Assembly (NCBI GenBank): GCA_016875645.1 | Contig: VGPE01000105.1 | Location: 1 to 8,961 of the forward strand | Source: Chloroflexota bacterium | GTDB lineage: Bacteria; Chloroflexota; Limnocylindria; Limnocylindrales; CSP1-4 | Length of the DNA stretch: 8,961 nt | Reading direction: 5' to 3' | In this document: one piece after another, positions 1 to 6,695 of the stretch | How the letters are laid out: the number at the start of each line of letters is the position of its first letter | Numbering within the stretch: position 1 is the stretch's first letter | Position numbers and translations under genes: made by a program | Notes under the pieces: model-generated | What the model was told of the DNA's origin: nothing | Databases searched by the model: none | The model's input: only the letters and a program-made list of their open reading frames with translations

Positions 1-1569
1 CGTGGCCGCCCCGTCCCGAACCACCCAGCGCCCGTTGACCATGACCCGCGCCACGCCCGCCGGCCGCGCCGCCACGTCGCCCTGCTCCGTTGCGCGATTG
101 GCGATGGTCGAAGGATCGAACAGGAACAGGTCCGCCGCCATCCCGTCCGCCAGGACGCCCCGATCGCTGATTCCGACGCGAAGAGCCGGAACCTGGGTCA
201 TCTGGTGCACAGCGTGCTCCAGCGACATCACACCCGCCTCCCGCACATAGCGACCCAGGATCTGCGGGAACGAGCCGAAGGTCTTGGGCATGATCCCCAG
301 ATCGCGGTGCTTGACCGGGTGCGATGCCAGGCCGTCCGTGACCGGGACGCCCAGCGGATGCGACAGCAGCCGGTCCAGGTCCGCCTGCCGCTTGATGATC
401 GGCGCCACCCAGAACTGGCCCTCATCGATCACCAGGTCGAGTGCCACGTCAAGCGGGTCCGCACCGCGCTCCGCCGCGACCGCGCCGATCGTCCGCCCGA
501 TCAGCGGCCGTGCCTCCGGCCGGCTGATCTTCACGATCAGCTGGTCGTCCCACTGCGCGGACCATGCGGTCGCGGAGTCGCGCTCGATGAACTCGCGGCT
601 CCGCCGTCGGACGTCGGGGTCGCGCAGCCGCTGCTGCATCGCAGCCATGCCGCCGTCCAGCGCCCAGAGCGGGAGGGACTGCACCCATGCCCCACCGCCG
701 CGCGGGAAGACCGTCGTGTCCCAGGTCACCCGCAGGCCGCGCGCCCGCGCTGCCTCGATGATCCCGATCAGCCGGTCCGCCTCGTCCGGCGGATCGATCG
801 GGCGCGGATAGAGGTGCGAGACATTCAGCTCGACGCCTGACCGATCGGCGGTCGCGATGGCCTCCTCCAGCGACTCGGCGACGGTTGACTCGCCGTACCG
901 CATGTGCGTGTGGTACGGCCGGCCCTCCTCGGCGGCGACGCGTGTCAGTTCGGTCAACTCCTCGATCGTGGCGAACGTTCCGGGCGCGTACGAGAGGCCC
1001 GTGGAGAACCCGCGCGCCCCCTCGCGGATCCCCTCCCGGAGCTTGGCCTTCATCGTCTCGAGCTCGGCCGGGGTCGGCCCGCGCTGCTCGGAACCCATGA
1101 CGGAACGCCGCAGCGTGGAATGGCCCACCAGCGTGACGGTGTTCGTCGCGACGCCAAGCCGGTTCACCGCGTCGAGGTAGCCGCCGATCGTCCGCCACGA
1201 CCAGTCCACGTCGGGAAATCCGAAGACCGGCTCCTCGTCGACCATGGTCCGCAGGCTCTCGTCCGTGATGGGACCGGCCGAGAACCCGCACAGGCCCACG
1301 ACCTGGGTCGTCACGCCCTGCTCGATGGCGCTGATGGCGTGCGGTTCCGAAATGTTCGACACGTCGGAGTGGGTGTGGAGGTCAACGACGCCCGGCGCCA
1401 CGCAGAGGCCGGTGGCGTCCACCCGTTCGGCACCCTCGATGGCCGGTGCCGACCCCGGCCCGCCGCGCACGATCCGCAGCCGCCCGTCCCCGACGAGCAC
1501 GGTGCCCGCGAACGGTGGCGAGCCCGTCCCATCGACGATGAGCCCGTTCTCGATGACGAAGTCGACCAC
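1..1569 (-). CDS. N-acyl-D-amino-acid deacylase family amidohydrolase (3' end cut by window edge)
   Basis: Metal-dependent amidohydrolase of the D-aminoacylase group, which removes the acyl group from N-acyl-D-amino acids; the substrate here is not proven. Reading leftward from a GTG start at 1569, 523 codons are open to the window edge, close to full length for the family (about 480-570). An N-terminal beta segment (VIENGLIVDGTG) leads to the metal motif DLHTHSD (His65, His67). Cys94 in GLCGFSAGP, His222 in YHTHMR, His252 in VSHLYP and Asp412 in VTDGLASHP match, in order and spacing, the His67/His69/Cys96/His220/His250/Asp366 set known from Alcaligenes D-aminoacylase. The C-terminal strand (LADGMAADLFLFDPSTI, VMVNGRWVVRDG) is typical of the amidohydrolase beta sandwich, so only a few residues are probably missing. 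The start is supported by a GGGAAGGGAG ribosome site at 1584-1575, five bases away. A weak TAGGCT -10-like box lies at 1605-1600. Related family members include dihydropyrimidinase-like and isoaspartyl peptidase-like enzymes, but the Cys94 signature favours the D-aminoacylase branch. Confidence 0.88.
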   Translation of the reverse strand, partial: MVDFVIENGLIVDGTGSPPFAGTVLVGDGRLRIVRGGPGSAPAIEGAERVDATGLCVAPGVVDLHTHSDVSNISEPHAISAIEQGVTTQVVGLCGFSAGPITDESLRTMVDEEPVFGFPDVDWSWRTIGGYLDAVNRLGVATNTVTLVGHSTLRRSVMGSEQRGPTPAELETMKAKLREGIREGARGFSTGLSYAPGTFATIEELTELTRVAAEEGRPYHTHMRYGESTVAESLEEAIATADRSGVELNVSHLYPRPIDPPDEADRLIGIIEAARARGLRVTWDTTVFPRGGGAWVQSLPLWALDGGMAAMQQRLRDPDVRRRSREFIERDSATAWSAQWDDQLIVKISRPEARPLIGRTIGAVAAERGADPLDVALDLVIDEGQFWVAPIIKRQADLDRLLSHPLGVPVTDGLASHPVKHRDLGIMPKTFGSFPQILGRYVREAGVMSLEHAVHQMTQVPALRVGISDRGVLADGMAADLFLFDPSTIANRATEQGDVAARPAGVARVMVNGRWVVRDGAAT

Positions 1570-1681
1570 GCGCGCTCCCTTCCCGTTCCAGTCCCGCAGA
1601 GCCTAGCGAACGAGACGGACCGCGGGGTGGATTCCGGGGCCCTTAGGTACGCTGCCCGGCTGGGCCCCGGGCCCGAGTGCG

Positions 1682-1687
1682 TAGACT
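1682..1687 (+). promoter_or_regulatory. Probable -10 box for a leaderless transcript
   Basis: TAGACT is followed by six bases and then the GTG start of the flavin reductase gene at 1694, so transcription would begin at or beside the start codon. No good -35 hexamer is visible at 16-18 bases upstream, and no Shine-Dalgarno sequence precedes the GTG. Both points fit leaderless expression but do not prove it. A near-palindromic GGGCCCCGGGCCC lies just upstream at 1662-1674. Confidence 0.35.
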
Positions 1688-1693
1688 CCGGCC

Positions 1694-2230
1694 GTGCGCC
1701 CCGACAGTGACTCCTTCCGCAAGGTGATGGGCCACTTCGCGACCGGCGTGACGGTCGTGACCACGTTCCATCAAGGGGCGCCCCAGGGCATCACGGTCAA
1801 TGCGCTGAGCTCGGTGTCGCTGGACCCGCCGCTCGTGATGGTCGCGCTCGACCGGCGGCGCTTCATCACGCCCATGGTCCACGCCACGCGCCGCTACGCG
1901 GTCAATGTCCTGGGCGAGGGACAGCAGGCCCTGTCGGACTGCTTCGCCGGCGCGGCCGTGACGCCCGATCGCGTTGCGTTCTGCGGCGCCGCCTGGACCT
2001 CCGGACTTCACGGCCTGCCACTGCTCGAGGGCGCCATCGCCACGCTTGAGTGCGACGTCGTCGAGTCCTTCTCAGTCGGTGACCACGACCTGTTCATCGG
2101 CCGGGTCGAAGCCGTGACCAACCCCGAGCAGCACCCGATGCCGCTGCTGTACTACCGGCGGCGGTACCTGCGGATCGAGCGGGCGCACATGTCGGACCTG
2201 GCGGGCAAGCCCGAGGCACCGGCCGGCTGA
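1694..2230 (+). CDS. Flavin reductase-like FMN-binding protein
   Basis: A 178-residue member of the flavin reductase-like split-barrel family (HpaC/FlaRed type). Such proteins bind FMN or FAD and use NAD(P)H to supply reduced flavin to a two-component monooxygenase, or act as flavin-dependent reductases themselves. Family features are clear: FATGVTVVTT at residues 15-24, the GITVNALSSVSLDPPLV stretch at 32-48 that contacts the flavin, YAVNVL at 68-73, the GDHDLFIGRV motif at 129-138, and the terminal PLLYYRRRYLRI barrel strand. Length is normal for the family (160-190). The GTG at 1694 is chosen because the homology starts almost at once and a TAGACT box lies six bases upstream. The stop codon overlaps the next gene's ATG by one base, so the two are co-translated. 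No monooxygenase large subunit is present in the window, so the partner is unknown. Confidence 0.88.
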   Translation: MRPDSDSFRKVMGHFATGVTVVTTFHQGAPQGITVNALSSVSLDPPLVMVALDRRRFITPMVHATRRYAVNVLGEGQQALSDCFAGAAVTPDRVAFCGAAWTSGLHGLPLLEGAIATLECDVVESFSVGDHDLFIGRVEAVTNPEQHPMPLLYYRRRYLRIERAHMSDLAGKPEAPAG

Positions 2231-3030
2231 TGCCCAAGATCGCCGCGAACGGACTGGAGATCGGGTACGACGTGCACGGCGCCGGGCCGCCGATCGTGAT
2301 GCTCCACGGCGCAGGGTCCGCGGGCCGGGAGGACTGGGCGGCGCAGGTACCCGCGTTCGCGCGCCACTTCCGGATCTTCCTGCCGGACGCCCGTGGCCAC
2401 GCCACCACTGCGTACGACACCCGACTGGGCTATGACGACGAGCTGCTCGTGGACGACCTGGCAGGGTTCGTCGACGCGCTGGGCCTCGAAACGTTCCACC
2501 TCGTCGGGTTCTCGATGGGTGGCATGACGGCGCTGACGTATGCCACGCGCCACCCGGCCCGCCTGCGAACGCTGCTGGTCGCCGGCATCACCACCGAGCG
2601 CGAGCCGCGAGCCAGCGTTGCGCGCCGGCTGATGGACCCGGATCGACCACAGCCGATCGGGCCGCTGAGCGAGGCCGCGATGGCCCGCCGCCATGATGCG
2701 GTGCAGGGGGAAGGGGCCTGGCGCCATCTCATGCGCGCCATCGCCGATGACGTGGCGAGCCAGGCGCTGATCACGCCACGCCAACTGCGGGCCGCCGACA
2801 TGCCGGCGCTCGTCGCCATCGGGGACCGGGATCCGTTCGCGCCGGTCGGCCACGCCTGGAGCCTCGCACGCCAGCTGCCCGACGGCCGCCTGCTGGTCAT
2901 CCCGGATTGCGGCCATGACCTGATGGTGCGCCGGCCCGGGCTCTTCAATGAAGCGGCAGGCGCCTTCTACCGCACCACGGAGGACACGGCCCGCGGCCGG
3001 GCGGAAGTCGCCAGGAGGGATCTGCCATGA
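2230..3030 (+). CDS. Alpha/beta hydrolase
   Basis: A 266-residue cytoplasmic alpha/beta-hydrolase-fold enzyme without a signal peptide. The oxyanion region LHGAGSAG is at residues 25-32, the DARGH loop at 53-57, the nucleophile elbow GFSMGG at 93-98 (Ser95), the acid in GDRDPF (Asp201) and the base in CGHD (His229). All three catalytic residues are in the usual order and spacing. The fold resembles 3-oxoadipate enol-lactonase and meta-cleavage hydrolases, but the substrate cannot be read from the sequence. It lies between a flavin reductase (1-base overlap) and an enoyl-CoA hydratase (4-base ATGA overlap), which suggests a hydrolytic step in a degradative pathway. No strong ribosome site precedes the ATG (a GAGG lies about 13 bases away), so translation probably depends on coupling to the upstream gene. 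The last 20 residues or so (TARGRAEVARRDLP) extend past the fold and overlap the next gene's ribosome site. Confidence 0.88.
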   Translation: MPKIAANGLEIGYDVHGAGPPIVMLHGAGSAGREDWAAQVPAFARHFRIFLPDARGHATTAYDTRLGYDDELLVDDLAGFVDALGLETFHLVGFSMGGMTALTYATRHPARLRTLLVAGITTEREPRASVARRLMDPDRPQPIGPLSEAAMARRHDAVQGEGAWRHLMRAIADDVASQALITPRQLRAADMPALVAIGDRDPFAPVGHAWSLARQLPDGRLLVIPDCGHDLMVRRPGLFNEAAGAFYRTTEDTARGRAEVARRDLP

Positions 3031-3815
3031 CCGAGCCGGCCGACGATCTGGTGCTCGTGGAGCGGCCCGTCGAGGGCGTGGCCGTCGCGATCCTCAATCG
3101 GCCCCGCGTGCTCAACGCGATCAACTTCGCCCTCATGGCCGAGTTGCTGGCCGCTCTCGAATCCCTGGACCAGGATCCATCCGTCCGGGCAATCGTGCTG
3201 CGCGGGTCCGGGGAGCGCGCGTTCGCGGCCGGCGCCGACATCCGCGAGATGTCCGGTGCCACGCCGGTGTCGCTGTTCCGCGACAACCCCTTCGGGCGCT
3301 GGGACGCGATCCGCCGGATCCGCAAGCCGATCATCGCGGCCGTCCGCGGGTTCGCGCTCGGCGGCGGCTGCGAGCTGGCGATGACGTGCGACATCATCGT
3401 GGCCGGCGACGACGCGCAATTCGGCCAGCCCGAGATCAAGCTCGGCATCATCCCGGGCGCCGGCGGCACGCAGCGACTCACGCGCGCAATCGGCAAGGCG
3501 CGCGCGATGGAACTCATCCTGACCGGGCGGTCCATCTCCGCGCGCGAAGCGGAGATGATGGGCCTGGTTTCCTCGGTCGTGCCCTCAGCGGAGACGTTCG
3601 CGGCGGCGCTGGACCTGGCCGCCCGGGTCGCGTCCATGCCGCCACTTGCGGTGATGGCAGCCAAGGAGGCGGTCGACCGGGCGCACGAACTCGCGCTCAC
3701 CGCGGGCCTCGAGTTCGAGCGGCGCGAGTTCTACGGCCTGTTCGCCAGCGCCGACCAGAAGGAGGGCATGGCGGCATTCATCGAGAAGCGCAGGCCCGAT
3801 TGGACCGGCGAATAG
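3027..3815 (+). CDS. Enoyl-CoA hydratase/isomerase (crotonase family)
   Basis: A 262-residue crotonase-family protein, expected to hydrate trans-2-enoyl-CoA to 3-hydroxyacyl-CoA in beta-oxidation or the CoA-dependent end of aromatic or branched-chain breakdown. Oxyanion-hole elements are present: FAAGADIREM at residues 66-75 and GGGCEL at 112-117. Both catalytic glutamates of true hydratases are kept, Glu116 in GGGCELAMTCDI and Glu136 in FGQPEIKLGIIPGAGGTQRL, matching Glu144 and Glu164 of rat mitochondrial crotonase. This argues for hydratase rather than isomerase or dehalogenase activity. The C-terminal helices (AKEAVDRA, FEKRR-like end) and length are normal. The ATG at 3027 is preceded by an AGGAGGG ribosome site at 3013-3019 and overlaps the hydrolase stop by four bases, so the gene is the third member of the same operon. 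A hairpin about 125 bases downstream may end the transcript. Confidence 0.93.
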   Translation: MTEPADDLVLVERPVEGVAVAILNRPRVLNAINFALMAELLAALESLDQDPSVRAIVLRGSGERAFAAGADIREMSGATPVSLFRDNPFGRWDAIRRIRKPIIAAVRGFALGGGCELAMTCDIIVAGDDAQFGQPEIKLGIIPGAGGTQRLTRAIGKARAMELILTGRSISAREAEMMGLVSSVVPSAETFAAALDLAARVASMPPLAVMAAKEAVDRAHELALTAGLEFERREFYGLFASADQKEGMAAFIEKRRPDWTGE

Positions 3816-3940
3816 CCGGCGAGCAACCGGGAGCAGCCGGCGGCCGAGCCATCGCCGATCGGCAGCCGGGTCACGCCCGAGGCGTCACGAACCCGTTCAC
3901 GCGCGGCCGATCGGGCCGGAGGTGAGCTCCAAAGGCCGCG

Positions 3941-3985
3941 GCTGACGGGCCCTGGGGGCGCGAACGGGACGCGAAGCCCGTCGGC
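3941..3985. terminator. Possible bidirectional hairpin between convergent genes
   Basis: GCTGACGGGC (3941-3950) pairs with GCCCGTCGGC (3976-3985) over ten positions with one G-T wobble, around a 25-base loop that can form its own small CGCG stem. It sits in the 193-base gap between the converging enoyl-CoA hydratase and DUF2188 genes, where a terminator is expected. There is no T-rich tail on either strand and the DNA is so GC-rich that chance stems are common, so this is a weak call. I see nothing else in this gap apart from repeated GCCGGC words. Confidence 0.25.
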
Positions 3986-4008
3986 GACGGCGCCGGCCGG
4001 CCCCGTGC

Positions 4009-4239
4009 TCAACCCTTGGAGCTGCGGGGATCCGGCTTGCCGATCGTGTCCTTCTGGCGGATCCGGCCGTTCTCGCCCTGGATGATCAACTCGCCGCCGC
4101 CGGTTGCCCTGAGCTCCTTGCGCGCCTGCGCCGCGGCGTTCTCCTGGGTCCGATGGTGCGTTGCCCCGCCGTCCGGGTTGACGTTCTGCCAGCCCTTCGC
4201 GTCCTTGCGGGGACCGACGATCCGCGTGTTGCCAGCCAT
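4009..4239 (-). CDS. DUF2188 domain protein
   Basis: A 76-residue, lysine- and arginine-rich soluble protein of the DUF2188 family, whose biochemical role is unknown. The typical layout is seen: an N-terminal strand (TRIVGPRKDAKGWQNVNPDG) ending in a conserved Trp17, a helix with spaced alanines (QENAAAQARKEL), then GGGELIIQGENGRIRQKDTIG near the C-terminus. That block, with GELIIHG-DGRIR-KD as the usual form, is the hallmark of the family. The start at 4239 is preferred over an in-frame ATG ten codons upstream because the family begins near MAGN/MAK and a GAGGTG ribosome site lies seven bases before it. The gene converges on the enoyl-CoA hydratase and is divergent from the lipoprotein gene. 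A TACGCT -10-like sequence on the same strand at 4294-4289 could be its promoter, without a clear -35. Confidence 0.78.
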   Translation of the reverse strand: MAGNTRIVGPRKDAKGWQNVNPDGGATHHRTQENAAAQARKELRATGGGELIIQGENGRIRQKDTIGKPDPRSSKG

Positions 4240-4414
4240 GCGTCCACACCTCACTGCGCGGTGCCTCAAGAGTCGACCCGAGCGCCCCAGCGTACCGCTG
4301 ACGAGAAGGGCCCTGCAGGGTCGGACGGCCCGTCTACCCGGCAGGTGACTCGCTCGGTGGCGTCCGGCCGGGGAGCCGCTCTCCGGTCCGCCGAGGGGTC
4401 ACCGGCTCTTGGGC

Positions 4415-4420
4415 TAGAAT
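4415..4420 (+). promoter_or_regulatory. Probable -10 box upstream of the lipoprotein gene
   Basis: TAGAAT matches the -10 consensus at four of six positions, in otherwise GC-dominated sequence. No convincing -35 hexamer is seen. Seven bases downstream is an in-frame TTG (4428) followed by GTG (4431), so a leaderless start there is possible. If translation instead begins at 4512, as preferred, the transcript has a leader of about 85 bases. The remainder of the 4240-4411 spacer holds a CCCTGCAGGG palindrome (4311-4320) but no other recognisable signal. Confidence 0.3.
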
Positions 4421-4511
4421 CGCGGCCTTGGTGCGGCCTGCTCTGTGGCGGAGCCTGCCGCGGGATTCGTCGCGGTGGCCGCGAGACGCTGCCGCCACCC
4501 GGAGACCGTTC

Positions 4512-5234
4512 GTGCCCCGATTGCGCGTGATGACCCTTGTGCTGGCCGGCGCTCTGGCCGCGGCCTGTGGCGACTCAGCCGCCGTGTCTCCTGGAGCAGG
4601 GTCGCCGGCCGGGAGCACGTCTGCGGCGAGCCTGCCGACTTCCGCCGGGGCGAGTGCCTCGGCCGACCCGAGTGGTTCGCTGCCTCGCAGTCCCGAGCCG
4701 TCACGCCCATCGCCGGGCCCGACATCCGGGCCCTCGGCCACGGCCTCGCCGGCCGCGTCGGGTGGCGGGCCGGACATCTCAGGCGTGACGGACCTGCGCG
4801 CCCTGCTGCCCGACATCCTCGGCGGCCATGCCCTGATCAAGAGCCTGTTCACCGGTACGGACTTCGCAGCGTCGCCGGGGGCCATCTCGAACGAAATGCG
4901 CGCGCTGCTCGGGGGGCTGGGTCGCGACGTGACCGACCTGAGGATGGCGGTTGCCACCGACCCGAGCGCCACCATCGATGTCACGGTCACCGCGTTCCGC
5001 GTGCGAGACGTCCAGGCCCGGGCCTTCTTCGAGGCGTACGTGCCGGTGATCATCGAGGCATTCCCCGGCGCGACGGTCAACGAGACCACCTTCGGCTCCA
5101 AGACCGCGTATGGGATCTCGCTCGACAGCAAGAGCAGCGGGACCTCGTCCCTCTATCCACTCGATGACGTTCTGTTCGTCGTCACCGGCTCGGACGTTCA
5201 GCTGGTGGGCGAGGCCTTCGGTCTGCTCCCGTGA
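4512..5234 (+). CDS. Putative lipoprotein of unknown function with Ser/Pro/Ala linker
   Basis: I do not recognise the family. From the GTG at 4512 the protein has 240 residues. A short basic start (MPRLR) and a hydrophobic stretch (VMTLVLAGALAAAC) end in a lipobox-like AAAC, with Cys19 as the likely lipidated residue, so export and anchoring on the outer face of the membrane are expected. A low-complexity linker rich in Ser, Pro, Ala and Gly follows to about residue 86. Then comes a globular domain of about 150 residues with alternating strands and helices (DLRMAVATDPSATIDVTVTA, ARAFFEAYVPVIIEAFPG, DVLFVVTGSD). The domain looks like a small alpha/beta module but has no motif I can name. The start at 4512 is chosen because GGAG lies seven bases upstream and it places the signal peptide at the N-terminus. 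An in-frame TTG at 4428 would add 28 charged residues in front of the signal. Downstream, the iron-sulfur carrier gene has its own promoter, so the two are probably separate units. Confidence 0.72.
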   Translation: MPRLRVMTLVLAGALAAACGDSAAVSPGAGSPAGSTSAASLPTSAGASASADPSGSLPRSPEPSRPSPGPTSGPSATASPAASGGGPDISGVTDLRALLPDILGGHALIKSLFTGTDFAASPGAISNEMRALLGGLGRDVTDLRMAVATDPSATIDVTVTAFRVRDVQARAFFEAYVPVIIEAFPGATVNETTFGSKTAYGISLDSKSSGTSSLYPLDDVLFVVTGSDVQLVGEAFGLLP

Positions 5235-5258
5235 CCAGTGATCGTTCTGGCGGCCCGC

Positions 5259-5287
5259 TTGTCGAAACTGGTTGCCCTGCGTACGAT
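5259..5287 (+). promoter_or_regulatory. Sigma-70-type promoter of the iron-sulfur carrier gene
   Basis: TTGTCG (5259-5264) and TACGAT (5282-5287) are separated by exactly 17 bases, with four of six matches to each consensus hexamer. Transcription would start near 5294, giving a leader of about 70 bases before the ATG at 5363. The promoter begins 25 bases after the lipoprotein stop codon, which supports independent transcription of the downstream gene. Confidence 0.5.
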
Positions 5288-5362
5288 GTCCGTGGTCGCC
5301 GATCCCACCGGCGTTCCCTGGTCCCCGGCGCCCCACGTCGTCCCAAGGAGGACGCGAACCAG

Positions 5363-5743
5363 ATGATCGAATCCCAGCCGACCGTTGTGAGCCTGACCGA
5401 TGCGGCCGCCTCCAAGCTCCGCGAGCTCACGCGCGAGGACACGAACCCGAACGTCGGGCTCCGTGTCTACGTCTACAGCGGCGGCTGCTCCGGCTACCGC
5501 TACGGGATGATGCTCGAAGATGCGCCGACTCCCGAAGACCGTTCGTTCGAAGAGAACGGCGTCAAGGTCTACGTCGACGGCCAGAGCATCGAGCTCCTCC
5601 GCGGCTCGCAGATTGACTACGTCGACACGCTCATGGGGGCCGGCTTCACGGTCAACAACCCCAACGCGGTGTCCGGCTGCGGCTGCGGGTCGAGCTTCCG
5701 CACCGGCGACGACGCCGGCAGCCCCAGGAGCTGCGCACACTGA
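5363..5743 (+). CDS. A-type iron-sulfur cluster carrier (IscA/ErpA/SufA/HesB family)
   Basis: A 126-residue cytoplasmic A-type carrier that accepts an Fe-S cluster and hands it to client apoproteins. The three invariant cysteines are present: Cys42 in SGGCSGYRYGM, and Cys106 and Cys108 in SGCGCGSSF, with the usual 63-residue separation. Other family marks are LTDAAASKLREL at 11-22, YVDGQSIELLRGSQIDYVD at 70-88 and GFTVNNPNA at 94-102. The protein ends about 13 residues past the usual SF, with an extra Cys124. The ATG at 5363 is chosen because AAGGAGG lies 11 bases upstream and homology starts just after it; upstream in-frame codons encode unrelated, arginine-rich sequence that overlaps the promoter. 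It is followed by a strong intrinsic terminator, so it appears to be a single-gene transcript. No isc or suf genes are adjacent, and the sequence alone does not separate IscA from ErpA or SufA. Confidence 0.93.
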   Translation: MIESQPTVVSLTDAAASKLRELTREDTNPNVGLRVYVYSGGCSGYRYGMMLEDAPTPEDRSFEENGVKVYVDGQSIELLRGSQIDYVDTLMGAGFTVNNPNAVSGCGCGSSFRTGDDAGSPRSCAH

Positions 5744-5775
5744 TCGCCGTCCGACCCGCTGGTCGGTGGACCTCT

Positions 5776-5810
5776 GGAGCCGTCGGGGTGACCCGGCGGC
5801 TTCTCTGTTT
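5776..5810 (+). terminator. Intrinsic terminator after the iron-sulfur carrier gene
   Basis: GCCGTCGGG (5779-5787) pairs with CCCGGCGGC (5792-5800), including one U-G wobble, around the four-base loop GTGA, a stable GNRA tetraloop in RNA. The stem can be extended outward by three weaker pairs (5776-5778 with 5801-5803). The tail TTCTCTGTTT (5801-5810) is strikingly T-rich for this GC-rich DNA. It starts 32 bases after the stop codon. Confidence 0.7.
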
Positions 5811-5812
5811 CC

Positions 5813-5832
5813 GGGCCGGCGCCTGCCGGCCC
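5813..5832. other. Perfect 8-base inverted repeat upstream of the Lon-domain gene
   Basis: GGGCCGGC (5813-5820) and GCCGGCCC (5825-5832) form a perfect stem with a GCCT loop, directly after the terminator tail and 25 bases before the ATG at 5858. It may be a second terminator stem, part of the 5' leader, or a chance GC-rich hairpin. Confidence 0.3.
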
Positions 5833-5857
5833 CTGGCCGTTTGAGCGGACGACCGCC

Positions 5858-6664
5858 ATGTTGAACCTGCCGTTGTTCCCGCTCCATACCGTGCTCTGCC
5901 CCGGCGTGGCGTTGCCGCTGCGGGTCTTCGAAGAGCGCTACAAGGCCATGGTGGAGGAATGCCTTGCCGGGCCCAGCCCGTTCGGGGTCGTGTTCATCCG
6001 CGAAGGCCGCGAGGTGGGCGGGGGCGATCTGTCCGTGGCGGAGATCGGCACCCTCGCCGAGATCCGCGAGGCCACCCGCTACCCGGACGGGCGCTACGAC
6101 CTGGTGACCCTTGGGACCCAGCGATTTCGCCTGGAGTCCGTCAGCCTGGCTCCGGCGCAGTACCTCGTGGGCGAGGTGGAGCCGCTCGACGAGGTGCTCG
6201 GCGCCGTCGAGCGCGCGGGACGACTCGCCGACCGCGTGAGCCGTCGCTTCATCCGCTACCTGGAGTTGCTGCAGCTCGACGGCGAAGCGGAGGCGCCGCC
6301 GGGCGCGGACGGGGAGGCCGAACGTCACGGCGCAGCGTTCGCGCTGGAGCTCGAGCCGCCGGAGGGTCAGGCTGCGGATGAGGGCCCGGGAGCGACCGCC
6401 GACGGCCCGCGCACGTCGTCCGGCGAACTCGACGAGGCAGCCCGACGCCTGGCCATCCCCGACGATCCGACCGTGCTGTCGTACCTGTTCGCGGGCATCG
6501 TCCAGGTGGAATCGATCCGACGCCAGACGCTGCTGGAGATGGACACCACCGAGCAGCGGCTGGCGGAACTCGCGCGGCTGCTGGAATTGGAGATCTCGCT
6601 CCTCGAGCGGCGCCTCAAGAGCTACGAAGCCGATCCGCGCCTGCTGGCGCTGCGACGCAACTGA
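5858..6664 (+). CDS. Stand-alone Lon N-terminal (LON substrate-binding) domain protein
   Basis: A 268-residue protein with the N-terminal substrate-binding domain of Lon protease but no AAA+ ATPase or protease part. The signature LPLFPLHTVLCPGVALPLRVFEERYKAMV spans residues 4-32 (shown here only as a landmark: PLFPL, PG, LPL, FE-RY), followed by FGVVFI at 42-47, the IGTLAEI strand at 63-69 and the GTQRFRLES strand at 86-94. An Ala/Glu/Gly-rich acidic linker of about 45 residues (145-190) interrupts the helical half, which resumes at about 190 and ends in a long charged helix (TTEQRLAELARLLELEISLL). Stand-alone proteins of this type are widespread in bacteria and of uncertain role, perhaps protein binding or quality control. 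Length is slightly above the usual 190-230 because of the linker. The ribosome site is weak. Two small genes follow with gaps of 31 and 39 bases and may share its transcript. Confidence 0.85.
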   Translation: MLNLPLFPLHTVLCPGVALPLRVFEERYKAMVEECLAGPSPFGVVFIREGREVGGGDLSVAEIGTLAEIREATRYPDGRYDLVTLGTQRFRLESVSLAPAQYLVGEVEPLDEVLGAVERAGRLADRVSRRFIRYLELLQLDGEAEAPPGADGEAERHGAAFALELEPPEGQAADEGPGATADGPRTSSGELDEAARRLAIPDDPTVLSYLFAGIVQVESIRRQTLLEMDTTEQRLAELARLLELEISLLERRLKSYEADPRLLALRRN

Positions 6665-6695
6665 CGACACGACACCACTGCAAGGGGGGAGCCTG

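Noticed and set aside
449..1291. 280-codon minus-strand frame inside the amidohydrolase in another frame
   Set aside because: Same strand, wrong frame; the product is Arg/Gly-rich while the other frame carries the HTHSD and THMR motifs.
904..1710. 268-codon plus-strand frame opposite the amidohydrolase
   Set aside because: It is the shadow of a gene with all catalytic residues in order; the translation has no recognisable domain.
2152..2916. 254-codon minus-strand frame opposite the alpha/beta hydrolase
   Set aside because: Antisense shadow of a gene with an intact Ser-Asp-His triad.
2948..3925. 325-codon plus-strand frame overlapping the enoyl-CoA hydratase
   Set aside because: Extremely Arg-rich translation in the wrong frame; the hydratase frame is unambiguous.
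4311..4320. CCCTGCAGGG perfect palindrome between the DUF2188 and lipoprotein genes
   Set aside because: Ten-base GC-rich palindromes are expected by chance at this composition, and it has no clear position relative to a promoter.
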